A DNA stretch of 64,000 nt from Kribbella pratensis. GTDB taxonomy: Bacteria; Actinomycetota; Actinomycetes; Propionibacteriales; Kribbellaceae. How positions within the stretch are numbered: the first letter of the stretch is position 1; each line of letters begins with the position of its first letter. The notes under the pieces are model-generated. The model was given only the letters and a program-made list of their open reading frames with translations, did not search any database and had not been told where the DNA came from. Position numbers and translations under genes: made by a program. Where the stretch lies: assembly GCF_004366075.1 (NCBI RefSeq), contig NZ_SODU01000004.1, forward strand, positions 372,001-436,000, written 5' to 3'. Positions 7,592 to 16,143 of the stretch are shown here, piece by piece.

Positions 7592-8716
7592 GACCGGCGG
7601 AAGGTCGATCTCGAAGGCGCACCCGCCGTCGACGTTGCTGACGGCAATCTTCCCGTCATGGGACTCGACCACACCGCGCGCGATCGCGAGTCCCAGCCCG
7701 CCGCCGCCCACGTCGGGTGTGCGCTGCTCGTCGCCGCGCCAGCCGACGTCGAAGACGCGCTCCAGATCAGCAGCGGGAATCCCGCCGCACCCGTCGGTCA
7801 CCGCGAGCCGGACCCGCCCGTCCAGCTCGCGATCGACCGTCAGCGTCACCGTCCCGCCCGCCGACGTGTGCCGGATCGCGTTCCCGACCAGGTTGGTGAC
7901 CGCGCGCGTCAACTCGTCCGGATCCCCTTGTACGGCGAGCCGATCGTCGTCACACGGTGTCGACACGGACAGCTGAACGCCCTCCGCCCGCGCATGCTCG
8001 CTGTTCTCCCCCGCGACGTCCTCGGCCAGCTCCCGCAGGCTCACCGCCGACCGTCGGCGCGGCGGCGGCGCCGTCGACAACCGCGACAGCTCGAACAGGT
8101 CGTCCACCAGCCCGGTCATCCGGTCGACCGTCGACCGCATCTGCCGCAGCGCGCCCGGTACGTCGTCGATCACGCCGTCCTCGAGGCCTTCGGACACGGC
8201 CCGCAACCCGGCCAGCGGCGTCCGCAGGTCGTGCGACATGAACGCCACCAGCTCCCGCCGGCTCGTCTCCAGCGCCCGTTCCCGCTGATGCGACGCGGCG
8301 AGCTTCTTCCGCGTCATCTCCAACTCGTCCCGCAACGTGGCCAGCTCCGCGGGCACCACCCCGCCGGCGCCTTCCGTCGGCTCGTACGACGTCCCGAGAT
8401 GACGCAACCGCCGCCCCACATCCCGCGACCCGACGGCGACCCAGTGCCCGAGGAGCACCGACATCGCCAGCCCGAGCAGCGCCGCGAACGCCAGCGTCCA
8501 CAGCACCACCCACGAGTCGTGCTCGGAGATGAACATCGCCCGCACGCTCTGCAGCACCGCGGCCAGCGCACCTGCCATCGGCGCCAGCGCCGCCACGATC
8601 ATCGTGATCCGCAACGACCGCCGCCGGAAGCGCCACAGCACCACCGCGCCGACCGCCGCCACCAGCAGCGTCCACCCCGTGGTGAGCGCCAGGATGGTCG
8701 CCATGTCCTTGTTCAC
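7571..8716 (-). CDS. Two-component sensor histidine kinase
   Basis: 381 residues. Three or so hydrophobic segments at about 6-28, 38-60 and 70-92 form an N-terminal membrane region with very little outside the membrane, so it probably senses something in or at the membrane. Then a coiled linker, the phospho-acceptor box ELVAFMSHDLRTPL, and an ATPase domain with NLVGNAIRHT, DGCGGIP and GGGGLGLAIA. The GTG start overlaps the response regulator stop (GTGA, 8713-8716), so the two are a coupled pair. Ligand unknown. Confidence 0.9.
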   Translation of the reverse strand: MNKDMATILALTTGWTLLVAAVGAVVLWRFRRRSLRITMIVAALAPMAGALAAVLQSVRAMFISEHDSWVVLWTLAFAALLGLAMSVLLGHWVAVGSRDVGRRLRHLGTSYEPTEGAGGVVPAELATLRDELEMTRKKLAASHQRERALETSRRELVAFMSHDLRTPLAGLRAVSEGLEDGVIDDVPGALRQMRSTVDRMTGLVDDLFELSRLSTAPPPRRRSAVSLRELAEDVAGENSEHARAEGVQLSVSTPCDDDRLAVQGDPDELTRAVTNLVGNAIRHTSAGGTVTLTVDRELDGRVRLAVTDGCGGIPAADLERVFDVGWRGDEQRTPDVGGGGLGLAIARGVVESHDGKIAVSNVDGGCAFEIDLPPVLAGRVE

Positions 8717-9411
8717 GACGCGTCACCGGCGAACAGGTACCCGGTGCGCGGCACGGTGAGGACGAGCTTCGGGTCCGACGGATCCGCCTCGATCTTCTCC
8801 CGCAACCGCCGTACATGCACGGTGACCGTCGACGAGTCGCCGAAGTCCCAGCCCCACACGCGACGGAGCAACTCGGCCTTCGTGTACGCCTTGCCCGCAT
8901 GCGACACCAGGTACGCCAGCAGGTCGAACTCCCGGTGCGTCAGCGACAGCTCGTTCTCGCCGAGGTACGCGCGCCGCGCCGCCGTGTCGACCATGACCGG
9001 CCCCGCGCTCAGCTTGGTCGGCGTCAGATCGAGCCCGGCCAGCCGCTCCTCCCGCCGTACCATCGCCTGCACCCGCAGCGTCAGCTCCCGCGGGCTGAAC
9101 GGCTTGACCACATAGTCGTCCGCACCGACCTCGAGCCCGACCAGCCGGTCCTCCTCCTCGCCGCGCGCGGACAGCATGATCACCGCGGCACCGTCGTCGG
9201 CCGCACGCATCCGGCGCAGCACCTCGAGTCCGGACAGTCCGGGCAGCATCACGTCCAGTACGACGACCGACGGCTTCCACTGCTGCCACACCTCGACCGC
9301 CGACGCACCGTCCGCGACCACGCGGGCGTCGTACCCGGCCTTGGTCAGGTACGCCGAGACGACGTTCGACACGGTCGGGTCGTCGTCCACCACTAGAACA
9401 CGAGTAGCCAC
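8713..9411 (-). CDS. OmpR/PhoB-family response regulator
   Basis: 232 residues. Receiver domain with VVDDDP at 7-12, phospho-acceptor Asp in VVLDVMLPG and the Lys in VVKPF; C-terminal winged helix with LTHREFDLLAYL and VHVRRLREKIE. Partner of the downstream kinase. The GTG start at 9411 was chosen because the receiver begins at once and TACGCT lies exactly six bases upstream, suggesting a leaderless transcript. The open frame upstream has no receiver similarity. It is divergent from the glycosyltransferase gene at 9534, whose own -10 lies in the same 122-base gap. Confidence 0.92.
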   Translation of the reverse strand: MATRVLVVDDDPTVSNVVSAYLTKAGYDARVVADGASAVEVWQQWKPSVVVLDVMLPGLSGLEVLRRMRAADDGAAVIMLSARGEEEDRLVGLEVGADDYVVKPFSPRELTLRVQAMVRREERLAGLDLTPTKLSAGPVMVDTAARRAYLGENELSLTHREFDLLAYLVSHAGKAYTKAELLRRVWGWDFGDSSTVTVHVRRLREKIEADPSDPKLVLTVPRTGYLFAGDAS

Positions 9412-9417
9412 GCTCAG

Positions 9418-9423
9418 AGCGTA
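9418..9423 (-). promoter_or_regulatory. -10 element TACGCT before the response regulator gene
   Basis: On the minus strand TACGCT is followed by six bases and the GTG start at 9411, the spacing expected of a leaderless mRNA. Confidence 0.4.
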
Positions 9424-9521
9424 GATCCTCCGCCCGTCCCGCAGCCGCACCAGCACCGGAACGCAGTACGCCGTAAGCGACCCGTAGTCGTGTTCAGGCC
9501 CTGGCGACGCGAGTTCGTCCT

Positions 9522-9527
9522 TACCGT
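9522..9527 (+). promoter_or_regulatory. -10 element TACCGT before the glycosyltransferase gene
   Basis: TACCGT is followed by six bases and the ATG at 9534; no Shine-Dalgarno sequence is present, so the message is probably leaderless. Confidence 0.4.
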
Positions 9528-9533
9528 CGAAGC

Positions 9534-10184
9534 ATGTCCGTCGATCTCGTGCTGCCGTGCCTGAACGAGGCGGCCGCCCTGCCCTGGGTCCTCGAACGCC
9601 TCCCACCCGGTGTCCGCGCCATCGTCGTCGACAACGGCTCGACCGACGACTCGGCTGCCGTTGCCGCTCGGCTGGGCGCGACCGTCGTGCGGTGCGAGGT
9701 GAAGGGGTACGGCGCTGCGTGTCATGCCGGCCTGGAGGCGGCCGACGCCGACATCGTGGCCGTGATGGACGCGGACGCGTCGCTCGATCCGCGGCAACTG
9801 GTCCGCGTGACCGCGCCGGTCGTTGCCGGCCGCGCGGATCTGATCGTCGGCCGCCGGCGTCCGGTGTCGCGGCAGGTCTGGCCGTGGCATCTCCGGCTGG
9901 CCAACGCGGAGCTGTCCCGGCGGATCAGGCGCCGTACGGGCGTCGCTTTGCACGACCTCGGTCCGATGCGTGCTGGGCGACGTACTGCGCTGCTCGGACT
10001 CGGGCTGACAGATCGACGGTCCGGATACCCGTTGGAGACCGTGGTCCGCGCCGCCGACGCCGGATGGCGGATCGCGGAGGTCGACGTCGACTACCTCCCG
10101 CGCTCCGGCCGCTCGAAGGTCACCGGTACGCCGCTGGGCGCCGCGCGCGCCGTACTCGACATGTCGAAGGTTTTGGCGCGGTGA
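9534..10184 (+). CDS. Family 2 glycosyltransferase
   Basis: 216 residues, a compact soluble GT-A domain. VDLVLPCLNEAAALPWVL at the N-terminus, VVDNGSTDDS (31-40) and the metal-binding VMDADAS near residue 76 are typical of nucleotide-sugar transferases. There is no membrane segment, unlike dolichol-phosphate-mannose synthases with anchors. The stop overlaps the GTG of the next gene (GTGA), and that gene has a DUF2064 domain; GT2/DUF2064 pairs recur in bacteria, sometimes under the arsenosugar or selenodomain-associated names. Acceptor and donor unknown. Confidence 0.85.
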   Translation: MSVDLVLPCLNEAAALPWVLERLPPGVRAIVVDNGSTDDSAAVAARLGATVVRCEVKGYGAACHAGLEAADADIVAVMDADASLDPRQLVRVTAPVVAGRADLIVGRRRPVSRQVWPWHLRLANAELSRRIRRRTGVALHDLGPMRAGRRTALLGLGLTDRRSGYPLETVVRAADAGWRIAEVDVDYLPRSGRSKVTGTPLGAARAVLDMSKVLAR

Positions 10185-11437
10185 AGCGCGGCACGGTGAT
10201 CGTGATTGCGAAGGAGCCGGTGCCGGGGCGGGTGAAGACTCGGCTGCAGAGCGAGTTCACGGCCGGAGAGGCAGCGGCGCTGGCGCGGGCGTCGCTCGTC
10301 GACACGCTCGGCGCGGTTCAGTTCGCGCCCGCGACGCGCCGGGTAGTCGCGCTAGAAGGCGAGCCGGGGCCTTGGTTGCCGCCTGGGTTCGAGGTCGTGA
10401 AGCAGCGCGGCGGCGGCCTCGACGAGCGGCTCGCGGCGGCGTTCGAGGACGTGTACGACGGTACGCCGATGGTCCTGGTCGGGATGGACACGCCGCAACT
10501 ACGGCCGGAGCTACTCGGGTTCGCGTGGTCCGGGTATGACGCGGTGCTCGGCCTGACCGAGGACGGCGGGTACTGGTGTCTCGGGCTCCGTACGCCGGAT
10601 CCGCGCGCGCTGCTCGGCGTACCGATGTCGACCGACCACACCGGGCGGGACCAGCTCCGTCGGCTGCTGGCGTTGGGATTGCGGGTCAAAATCCTGCCGA
10701 CTCTGCGCGACATGGATACCCCGCGGGATGCGGCGTACCTCGCCGACGAGTTCCCCTCGCTGCGGGTGTCGCGGCTGTACCGGAGGCTGCAGCATGCGGC
10801 GCATCCGGGGCTGCTGTTCGAGCAGGCCCTCGGCGGTACGGCGCGAGTTGTTGCTACCGGCATCGATGGGCGGACTGTGCCGTCGCTGTCCGAGGTGGAC
10901 CGCTGGACGGCGCCCGCGGACGACGTGGATCGGCTCGCGCTGAGTCGATGCGAGGGGCCCGTGCTGGACATCGGGTGCGGGCCGGGGCGGATCGTCACTG
11001 CGCTCGCCGAACGCGGAATCCCCGCGCTCGGGGTCGATGTGTCGCCGCGGGCGGTGTCGCTCACCACATCGCGTGGTGCGTCGGCGCTGCATCGTCCGGT
11101 GCAGGATCGGCTGCCGGGTGAGGGGCGCTGGGGCAGCGTGCTGCTGATGGACGGGAACATCGGGATCGGTGGTGATCCGGCCGATCTGCTGCGTCGCTGC
11201 GCCGAACTGGTCCGCCCCGACGGTCTCGTGCTGGTCGAGGTCGACCCGGACGACGATCTCGACGACGTCACCCCGATAGTCCTCCGCAGCTCCACCGGCC
11301 GCCGCTCCACCCCGTTGCCCTGGGCAAGAGTCGGCACCCGGGCCCTGATCCGGCACGCCCGTACAACTCACCTCCACCCCACCGAAGACTGGCGCACCCC
11401 CCACCGAGCCTTCCTGACCCTCCGCCGAACCGCATGA
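10181..11437 (+). CDS. Fusion of DUF2064 (CofC/TIGR04282-like transferase) and SAM methyltransferase
   Basis: 418 residues in two parts. About 1-200: nucleotidyl/glycosyltransferase-like domain with VIAKEPVPGRVKTRL (7-21), VLVGMDTPQL and LGLTEDGGYWCLGLR, as in DUF2064 proteins. About 215-418: a class I methyltransferase with GPVLDIGCGPGRIVTALAER and the following LGVDVSPRAV. The GTG start overlaps the preceding glycosyltransferase stop. The pair may build and methylate a small sugar-containing molecule, but the product is unknown. I see no sign of a frameshift: the linker is continuous and codon usage uniform, so the fusion is genuine in this sequence. Confidence 0.82.
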   Translation: MKRGTVIVIAKEPVPGRVKTRLQSEFTAGEAAALARASLVDTLGAVQFAPATRRVVALEGEPGPWLPPGFEVVKQRGGGLDERLAAAFEDVYDGTPMVLVGMDTPQLRPELLGFAWSGYDAVLGLTEDGGYWCLGLRTPDPRALLGVPMSTDHTGRDQLRRLLALGLRVKILPTLRDMDTPRDAAYLADEFPSLRVSRLYRRLQHAAHPGLLFEQALGGTARVVATGIDGRTVPSLSEVDRWTAPADDVDRLALSRCEGPVLDIGCGPGRIVTALAERGIPALGVDVSPRAVSLTTSRGASALHRPVQDRLPGEGRWGSVLLMDGNIGIGGDPADLLRRCAELVRPDGLVLVEVDPDDDLDDVTPIVLRSSTGRRSTPLPWARVGTRALIRHARTTHLHPTEDWRTPHRAFLTLRRTA

Positions 11438-11458
11438 CACCGCCACCCGCCCCGGGTC

Positions 11459-11523
11459 GCGACTTTGTGCACGGTTCAGTCAAATTCTGGCGCCGGGAAT
11501 GGTCGAACGGGGCACAAAGTCGC
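11459..11523. repeat. Long nested palindrome between two genes
   Basis: Arms GCGACTTTGTGC (11459-11470) and GCACAAAGTCGC (11512-11523) are a perfect 12-base inverse. The 41-base interior has further self-complementarity around GGCGCC near its centre, flanked by ATTC and GAAT. It lies between same-strand genes and ends six bases before the ATG at 11530. It shares ACTTTG followed by W and G at the arm start with palindrome copy 2, hinting at a related family. Confidence 0.75.
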
Positions 11524-11529
11524 CGGTTC

Positions 11530-12879
11530 ATGTGGGTTGGGGGTGCTGTGGTGGGTGTGTGCGCGGGGGCGATCGCGGCCGCGCGGGCGCAGTGGTGGCC
11601 GGATGTGGTGTTGGTGGTGGGGACGGTTGTGGTCGCGGGGTTGGTGTGGCGGTTTGGGCGGGGGCTGAGTGTTGGGGTCGTAGTGGTTGTGGCGGGGTTG
11701 TGTCAGGTGCCGGGGCTGACACAGGCGCCGATCACCAGCACAGACGCCTACCGGTACGTGTGGGACGGGCGTGTGCAGTTGTCCGGGCATTCGCCGTACG
11801 GCTATGTGCCACTGGACGACTCGTTGGCGCCGCTGCGGGATCCTGTGCTGTTCCCTGGGTTGTCGCCGGACCAGCGCTCCGGTGTGACAGGCATCCCCGA
11901 CGACCCGGCCCAGCTCCCGGTCGACGACGCCAGGACGCGGATCAACCGCCCCGGTGTGCCGACCATCTATCCGCCTGTCGCCGAGGCCTACTTCACCGTG
12001 GTCGCCCTGTTCACCCCGTGGTCTGCCGGCACCCTCGGACTCCAGATCGCGGCCGCATTGATCGCGATCGCACTCACCTGGCTACTCGCCGTACAGAACC
12101 CCCGCTGGGCCGCGCTGTGGGGTTGGTCACCGATCGTCGCTCTCGAAGCCGGCAACGCCGCCCACGTCGACGTCCTCGCCGCACTCTTCATCACGGCGGC
12201 CGTCGTCACCGCCGCCCGCAGACCGAAACTCGCCGCCGTCCTCCTCGGGGCGGCCGGCAGCGTCAAGCTCCTTCCGCTCCTGTTGCTCCCCGCGTTCCGC
12301 CGCCGGCGCCCACTCGTGGCCGTCGGCTCCTTCATCGCCTCGTACCTCCCCCACGTTCTTGCCGTCGGCACCTTGGTGCTCGGCTTCCTCCCCGGCTACC
12401 TCAACCAGGAAGGCTTCGAGGACGGCAGCTCCCGCTCCGCGATTCTCGCGCTCCTGCTGCCTCCTGAGGCCCGCCAGGTCGTCGCCGCGGCCCTCGCGCT
12501 CGCCCTCGCCGCCCTCGCCTTCCACCGCGCCCGCCGCGACCCGATCGCCCTCACCTGCTGCTGGCTGTACGGCGCGGCGCTCCTGATCGCCACCCCGACT
12601 TACCCGTGGTACGGCCTCCCGCTGATCGCCCTCGCCGCGCTGGCCGGTCGCCCCGAATGGATCGCCGTACCGCTCGCGTCGTACCTCGCCTACGCGAGCT
12701 TCGGCCACGACACCCGCCAGGGCCTCATCCACCTCACCGCCGCCGTCATCGTGGCCGGCGGCCTCACGATCCGTCACCAACTCGTTGCGAAGTCAGGTTT
12801 GACCACACCGCCCCTCCCCGCCAACACTGGCGAGCGTGACGAATCGCATCGCCCTGGCAACCTCGACCGAATACGCTGA
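11530..12879 (+). CDS. GT87/DUF2029-type polytopic membrane glycosyltransferase
   Basis: 449 residues, mostly hydrophobic with about ten predicted membrane segments. After the first two segments an external loop carries STDAYRYVWDGRV, resembling the Asp-containing first loop of polyprenol-phosphate-sugar dependent transferases. Later come PTIYPPVAEAYF and SVKLLPLLLLPAF, patterns seen in DUF2029 mannosyltransferase-like proteins. It would add a sugar from a lipid carrier to an envelope or extracellular acceptor. The start at ATG 11530 follows the palindrome immediately and has no clear ribosome site, so the true start is uncertain. Its 3' end overlaps the ATP-grasp gene by 44 bases. Confidence 0.75.
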   Translation: MWVGGAVVGVCAGAIAAARAQWWPDVVLVVGTVVVAGLVWRFGRGLSVGVVVVVAGLCQVPGLTQAPITSTDAYRYVWDGRVQLSGHSPYGYVPLDDSLAPLRDPVLFPGLSPDQRSGVTGIPDDPAQLPVDDARTRINRPGVPTIYPPVAEAYFTVVALFTPWSAGTLGLQIAAALIAIALTWLLAVQNPRWAALWGWSPIVALEAGNAAHVDVLAALFITAAVVTAARRPKLAAVLLGAAGSVKLLPLLLLPAFRRRRPLVAVGSFIASYLPHVLAVGTLVLGFLPGYLNQEGFEDGSSRSAILALLLPPEARQVVAAALALALAALAFHRARRDPIALTCCWLYGAALLIATPTYPWYGLPLIALAALAGRPEWIAVPLASYLAYASFGHDTRQGLIHLTAAVIVAGGLTIRHQLVAKSGLTTPPLPANTGERDESHRPGNLDRIR

Positions 12880-13684
12880 GTTGCACCCTGACGAACGCCC
12901 GCTCCTCGACGCGCTGCGCGCCGCGGGCCTCGACCCGGTGGTCGAGGTCTGGACCGACCCGTCGGTCGACTGGTCCGCGTACGACGCCATCCTGCTGCGG
13001 ACCGTGTGGGACTACTTCTGGCTGTACGCCGAATTCACCGAGTGGCTCGCGCAGCTCGACAAGGCCGGCGTACCCGTCCTGAACTCCACGGACCAGGTCC
13101 GCTGGAACAGCGACAAGCAGTATCTGCTCGAACTGCGCGAACGCGGTGTCGCGATCGTTCCGTCCCAGGTCGCGGCGGGCGCGTGCCTGCGCGAGGTCGT
13201 GGCCGGACTCACCGGTCAGCAGATCGTCGTCAAGCCGACCGTAGGCGGTAACGCCCTGCACACGGTCCGCGGTGTCGCAGGCTCTCCCGAACTCGAGCAG
13301 GCGCTCAACGACCTGCCGGACGTGGTGTACCTCGTGCAGCCGTTCGTGCCGGAGATCCAGTCCGACGGCGAGTGGTCGCTGCTGTTCTTCAACGGCGAGT
13401 TCAGCCACGCGGTGATCAAGCGCCCCGCGACCGGCGATTACCGCGTCCAGGAGTCGTACGGCGGCCAGACGACGCCGACGGACCCGCCTGCCGCCGTACT
13501 CGAGGGCGCCCAGGCGGCCCTGGCTGCCTCCGGCCCGACGCCGACCTACGCCCGCGTCGACGGAGTCGTGGTCAACGACCGCTTCCTGCTGATGGAGATC
13601 GAGCTCATCGAGCCGTACCTCTTCCTGCCGCAGTCTCCGGACGCGGCCGCCAAACTCGCCACCGCGGTCGCCGCGCGCATCTGA
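12836..13684 (+). CDS. ATP-grasp ligase-like protein
   Basis: 282 residues. The layout fits a short ATP-grasp enzyme: N-terminal Rossmann-like part (IALATSTEYAELHPDE, WDYFWLY), a lysine-containing strand IVVKPTVGGNALHT near 133-146 and metal-binding residues in YARVDGVVVNDRFLLMEIELIEPYLFL. Related proteins include the D-cycloserine synthase DcsG; the resemblance is by pattern and the reaction here is unknown. GTG start inside the end of the preceding gene; eight bases separate its stop from the PLP enzyme, so the two probably work together, perhaps joining or cyclising an amino-acid derivative. Confidence 0.72.
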   Translation: MTNRIALATSTEYAELHPDERPLLDALRAAGLDPVVEVWTDPSVDWSAYDAILLRTVWDYFWLYAEFTEWLAQLDKAGVPVLNSTDQVRWNSDKQYLLELRERGVAIVPSQVAAGACLREVVAGLTGQQIVVKPTVGGNALHTVRGVAGSPELEQALNDLPDVVYLVQPFVPEIQSDGEWSLLFFNGEFSHAVIKRPATGDYRVQESYGGQTTPTDPPAAVLEGAQAALAASGPTPTYARVDGVVVNDRFLLMEIELIEPYLFLPQSPDAAAKLATAVAARI

Positions 13685-13691
13685 CCAGCGT

Positions 13692-14618
13692 ATGCCGACG
13701 CTCGAGGACATCCGCCGGGCCGCCACCGAGCTCGAGGGACGGATCCACCGGACACCGATGCTGACCTCGTCAGCTCTGAACGAACGATTCGCGGCCGACC
13801 TGGTGCTCAAGGCCGAGCTGTTCCAGAAGACCGGCAGCTTCAAGGTCCGCGGACTGCTGACGAAGCTCCTGCGGTTGACGACTGCGGAGCGCGAGCGCGG
13901 TGTCATCACGGTGTCGGCGGGCAACGCGGCCGGGGCGCTGGCGTGGGCGGCACGGGATGCCGGGGTGCCGGCGACGGTGGTGATGGCGGCGACCGCCGTG
14001 CCGGCGAAGATCGACGCGGCACGCGGCTACGGCGCGACCGTCGAGCTCGTCGAGGGTGACCTGATGGCGCAGTACGAGCAGATCCGCGACGACCGGCAAC
14101 TCACCGGCGTGCACCCGTTCGACGACGAGGACGTGATCCTCGGGCACGCCGGCCTCGGTCTGGAGCTGTTGGCCGATCGCCCGGACCTCGACACCGTCCT
14201 GGTTCCGGTGGGCGGCGGCGGACTGATCTCGGGGGTCGCGACGGCGGTGAAACTGATGAAACCGTCGATCCGCGTGATCGGGATCGAGCCGGAGCAGGCC
14301 GACGTGGTCAGTCGCAGCCTCGCGGCCGGCGTCCCTCAGAAGCTCCTGACCGCACGGTCGATCGCCGACGGCCTCGCCGCACCCGTCTGCGGCACCCGCA
14401 ATCTCCCGCTCATCCAGCAGTACGTCGACGACGTCGTCCGCGTGTCCGAGGACGCGCTGCTCGAGGCGACCCGCTTGGTGATGTCACGGACCAAACTCGC
14501 CCTCGAACCGGCGGCTGCGGCGCCCTTCGCGGCACTGATCGAGGGCCTCCGGCCCGAAGGCGTCACTGCCGCCGTGGTGAGCGGCGGCAACCTGGACGTC
14601 ACCAAGCTGAGGTTCTAG
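13692..14618 (+). CDS. PLP-dependent threonine/serine dehydratase family enzyme (fold type II)
   Basis: 308 residues, catalytic domain only, no ACT regulatory domain. PLP-binding Lys51 lies in KTGSFKVRG, the asparagine loop in SAGNAAGALAWAA, and the phosphate-binding glycine loop in PVGGGGLISG near 175. Fits catabolic threonine dehydratase, serine dehydratase or serine/aspartate racemase. The final EIERE-type residues that split these activities cannot be decided by eye. It follows the ATP-grasp gene by seven bases. Its TAG stop and the stop of the opposite gene share the palindromic CTAG at 14615-14618. Confidence 0.85.
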   Translation: MPTLEDIRRAATELEGRIHRTPMLTSSALNERFAADLVLKAELFQKTGSFKVRGLLTKLLRLTTAERERGVITVSAGNAAGALAWAARDAGVPATVVMAATAVPAKIDAARGYGATVELVEGDLMAQYEQIRDDRQLTGVHPFDDEDVILGHAGLGLELLADRPDLDTVLVPVGGGGLISGVATAVKLMKPSIRVIGIEPEQADVVSRSLAAGVPQKLLTARSIADGLAAPVCGTRNLPLIQQYVDDVVRVSEDALLEATRLVMSRTKLALEPAAAAPFAALIEGLRPEGVTAAVVSGGNLDVTKLRF

Positions 14619-16063
14619 GCCGTTGCCAGGTCTGTGCGGGCGCGGGATCTGACGCCGTCGCTGGGATCGTCGACCACGTCACCGTGACGTACCGGATCGT
14701 TCTCCGGGAGCAGGATGTCGCGGGCGACCACCAGCATCAGCCAGAGCGTGCCGGCCATCCGCAGGATCACCGAGAACCAGTAGATCCGGTCCGGGATCTG
14801 CGGGTCGCCAGGCGCCAGGAACTGCGCCAGATGCATCCACACCAGCATCCAGTAGAAGCATTCGCAGGCCTGCCAGATCAGCCAGTCACGCAGCCGCGGC
14901 CGGGCCAGCGCCACCAGCGGCAGCAGCCACAGCACGTACTGCGGTGAGTAGACCTTGTTGATCAGCAGGAACGCAGCCACCACCAGGAACGCGAGCTGCG
15001 CGAATCTGGGCGGCCGGGGCGCCATCAGGCCGAGGATCGCGATCGACAGGCACAACCCGGCGAAGATCACGATGTTCAGCTGGTTGACGTCCGCGACCTC
15101 GTGCTTGGCCAGCTTGAGGACGTACCAGATCGAGCCGTAGTCGCTCTCGCGCTCGTCGTTGAACTGCCAGAACGACAGCCACTCGTTCTTCGCGAGCAGG
15201 TAGATCGGCGCGTTCACCAGTCCCCACGCGACCGCTGCCGCCACCGTCGCCTGGATCCACGGCCACAGCTTCCGTCCACGGAGGCAGACGATCAGCAACG
15301 GACCGAGCAACAGGAACGGATAGAACTTCGCCGCCGTCCCCAGTCCGAGCAGTACGCCGAACCAGATGGGTTTCCCGCGTGACCACGCGAACATCGCCCC
15401 GGCGGTCAACGCGACCGCGAAGAGGTCCCAGTTGATCGTCGACGTCAGTGCGAGCGCCGGCGCCGCAGCGACGTACAGAGCGTCCAGCGGCTGTCCACGG
15501 GCCGCTCCCGGGCGTTTTGCGACTCCGCGCGCGGTCGCGACCGTGAGGCCGACGATCAGCAACGCACAGAGGAACAGCAGCACGGTGTTGACCAGGAAGA
15601 ACACCCCGGCCGTGTCGCGCTTCTGCTCGACGGTCAGGTCCTTCTTCGGATCGCCGGTGACCAGCCAGGTGAGCTGCGCCGCGACCTCCATGAAGCCGCC
15701 GGTCAGTACCGGGTACTCCAGCACCGGGTAGTTGCCGGTGTCGAGGAACGGCCGGTTACCCTCCGCGAACCCGCGCTCCTGGTACAGGAACCCGATGTCG
15801 GAGTAGCAGAGCGCCTTGAACGGCCGCCAGCTCTGCCGGTCCCAGCCGGCCTCCATACACGGCGCCTTCTGCAGTACGCCGAGGCCGAACGTGATCGTGC
15901 AGACGGCAAGCGCGATCCGCAGCGGCGTCCACCACGACGAGCTGAGCCGGGCGAACCGCCCCGACGGTCCACCGAGCCCGACGGTCAGGCCGGCGACGGC
16001 CGGATCAGCCTCCGACGGCGTCTGCGCGAGCTCGCGATGTGGTCCGGTCACGGTGGGCATCAT
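14615..16063 (-). CDS. GT87/DUF2029-type membrane protein
   Basis: 482 residues with about ten to twelve hydrophobic segments. The first long external loop holds KAPCMEAGWDRQSWRPFKALCYSDIGFLYQERGF, two cysteines with an acidic motif, followed by NYPVLEYPVLTG; later comes GTAAKFYPFLLLGPLL. These agree with the actinobacterial DUF2029 family of polyprenol-phosphate-sugar transferases. Convergent with the dehydratase gene (four-base overlap). Start ambiguous: ATG 16063 and ATG 16060 sit only zero to three bases from an AGGAG, and GTG 16051 is also possible. MarR gene lies upstream on the same strand. Confidence 0.75.
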   Translation of the reverse strand: MMPTVTGPHRELAQTPSEADPAVAGLTVGLGGPSGRFARLSSSWWTPLRIALAVCTITFGLGVLQKAPCMEAGWDRQSWRPFKALCYSDIGFLYQERGFAEGNRPFLDTGNYPVLEYPVLTGGFMEVAAQLTWLVTGDPKKDLTVEQKRDTAGVFFLVNTVLLFLCALLIVGLTVATARGVAKRPGAARGQPLDALYVAAAPALALTSTINWDLFAVALTAGAMFAWSRGKPIWFGVLLGLGTAAKFYPFLLLGPLLIVCLRGRKLWPWIQATVAAAVAWGLVNAPIYLLAKNEWLSFWQFNDERESDYGSIWYVLKLAKHEVADVNQLNIVIFAGLCLSIAILGLMAPRPPRFAQLAFLVVAAFLLINKVYSPQYVLWLLPLVALARPRLRDWLIWQACECFYWMLVWMHLAQFLAPGDPQIPDRIYWFSVILRMAGTLWLMLVVARDILLPENDPVRHGDVVDDPSDGVRSRARTDLATA

Positions 16064-16143
16064 CTCCTATCGGCTCACCTTGCGACCAGGAGAGGTTACC
16101 CACCTGTCACCAGCGGACCCCCGCAACCGTCCTCGTGCGCGTG

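Noticed and set aside
14615..14618. Overlapping stop codons in CTAG as a regulatory feature
   Set aside because: CTAG is self-complementary so convergent TAG stops overlap naturally; no further structure is present.
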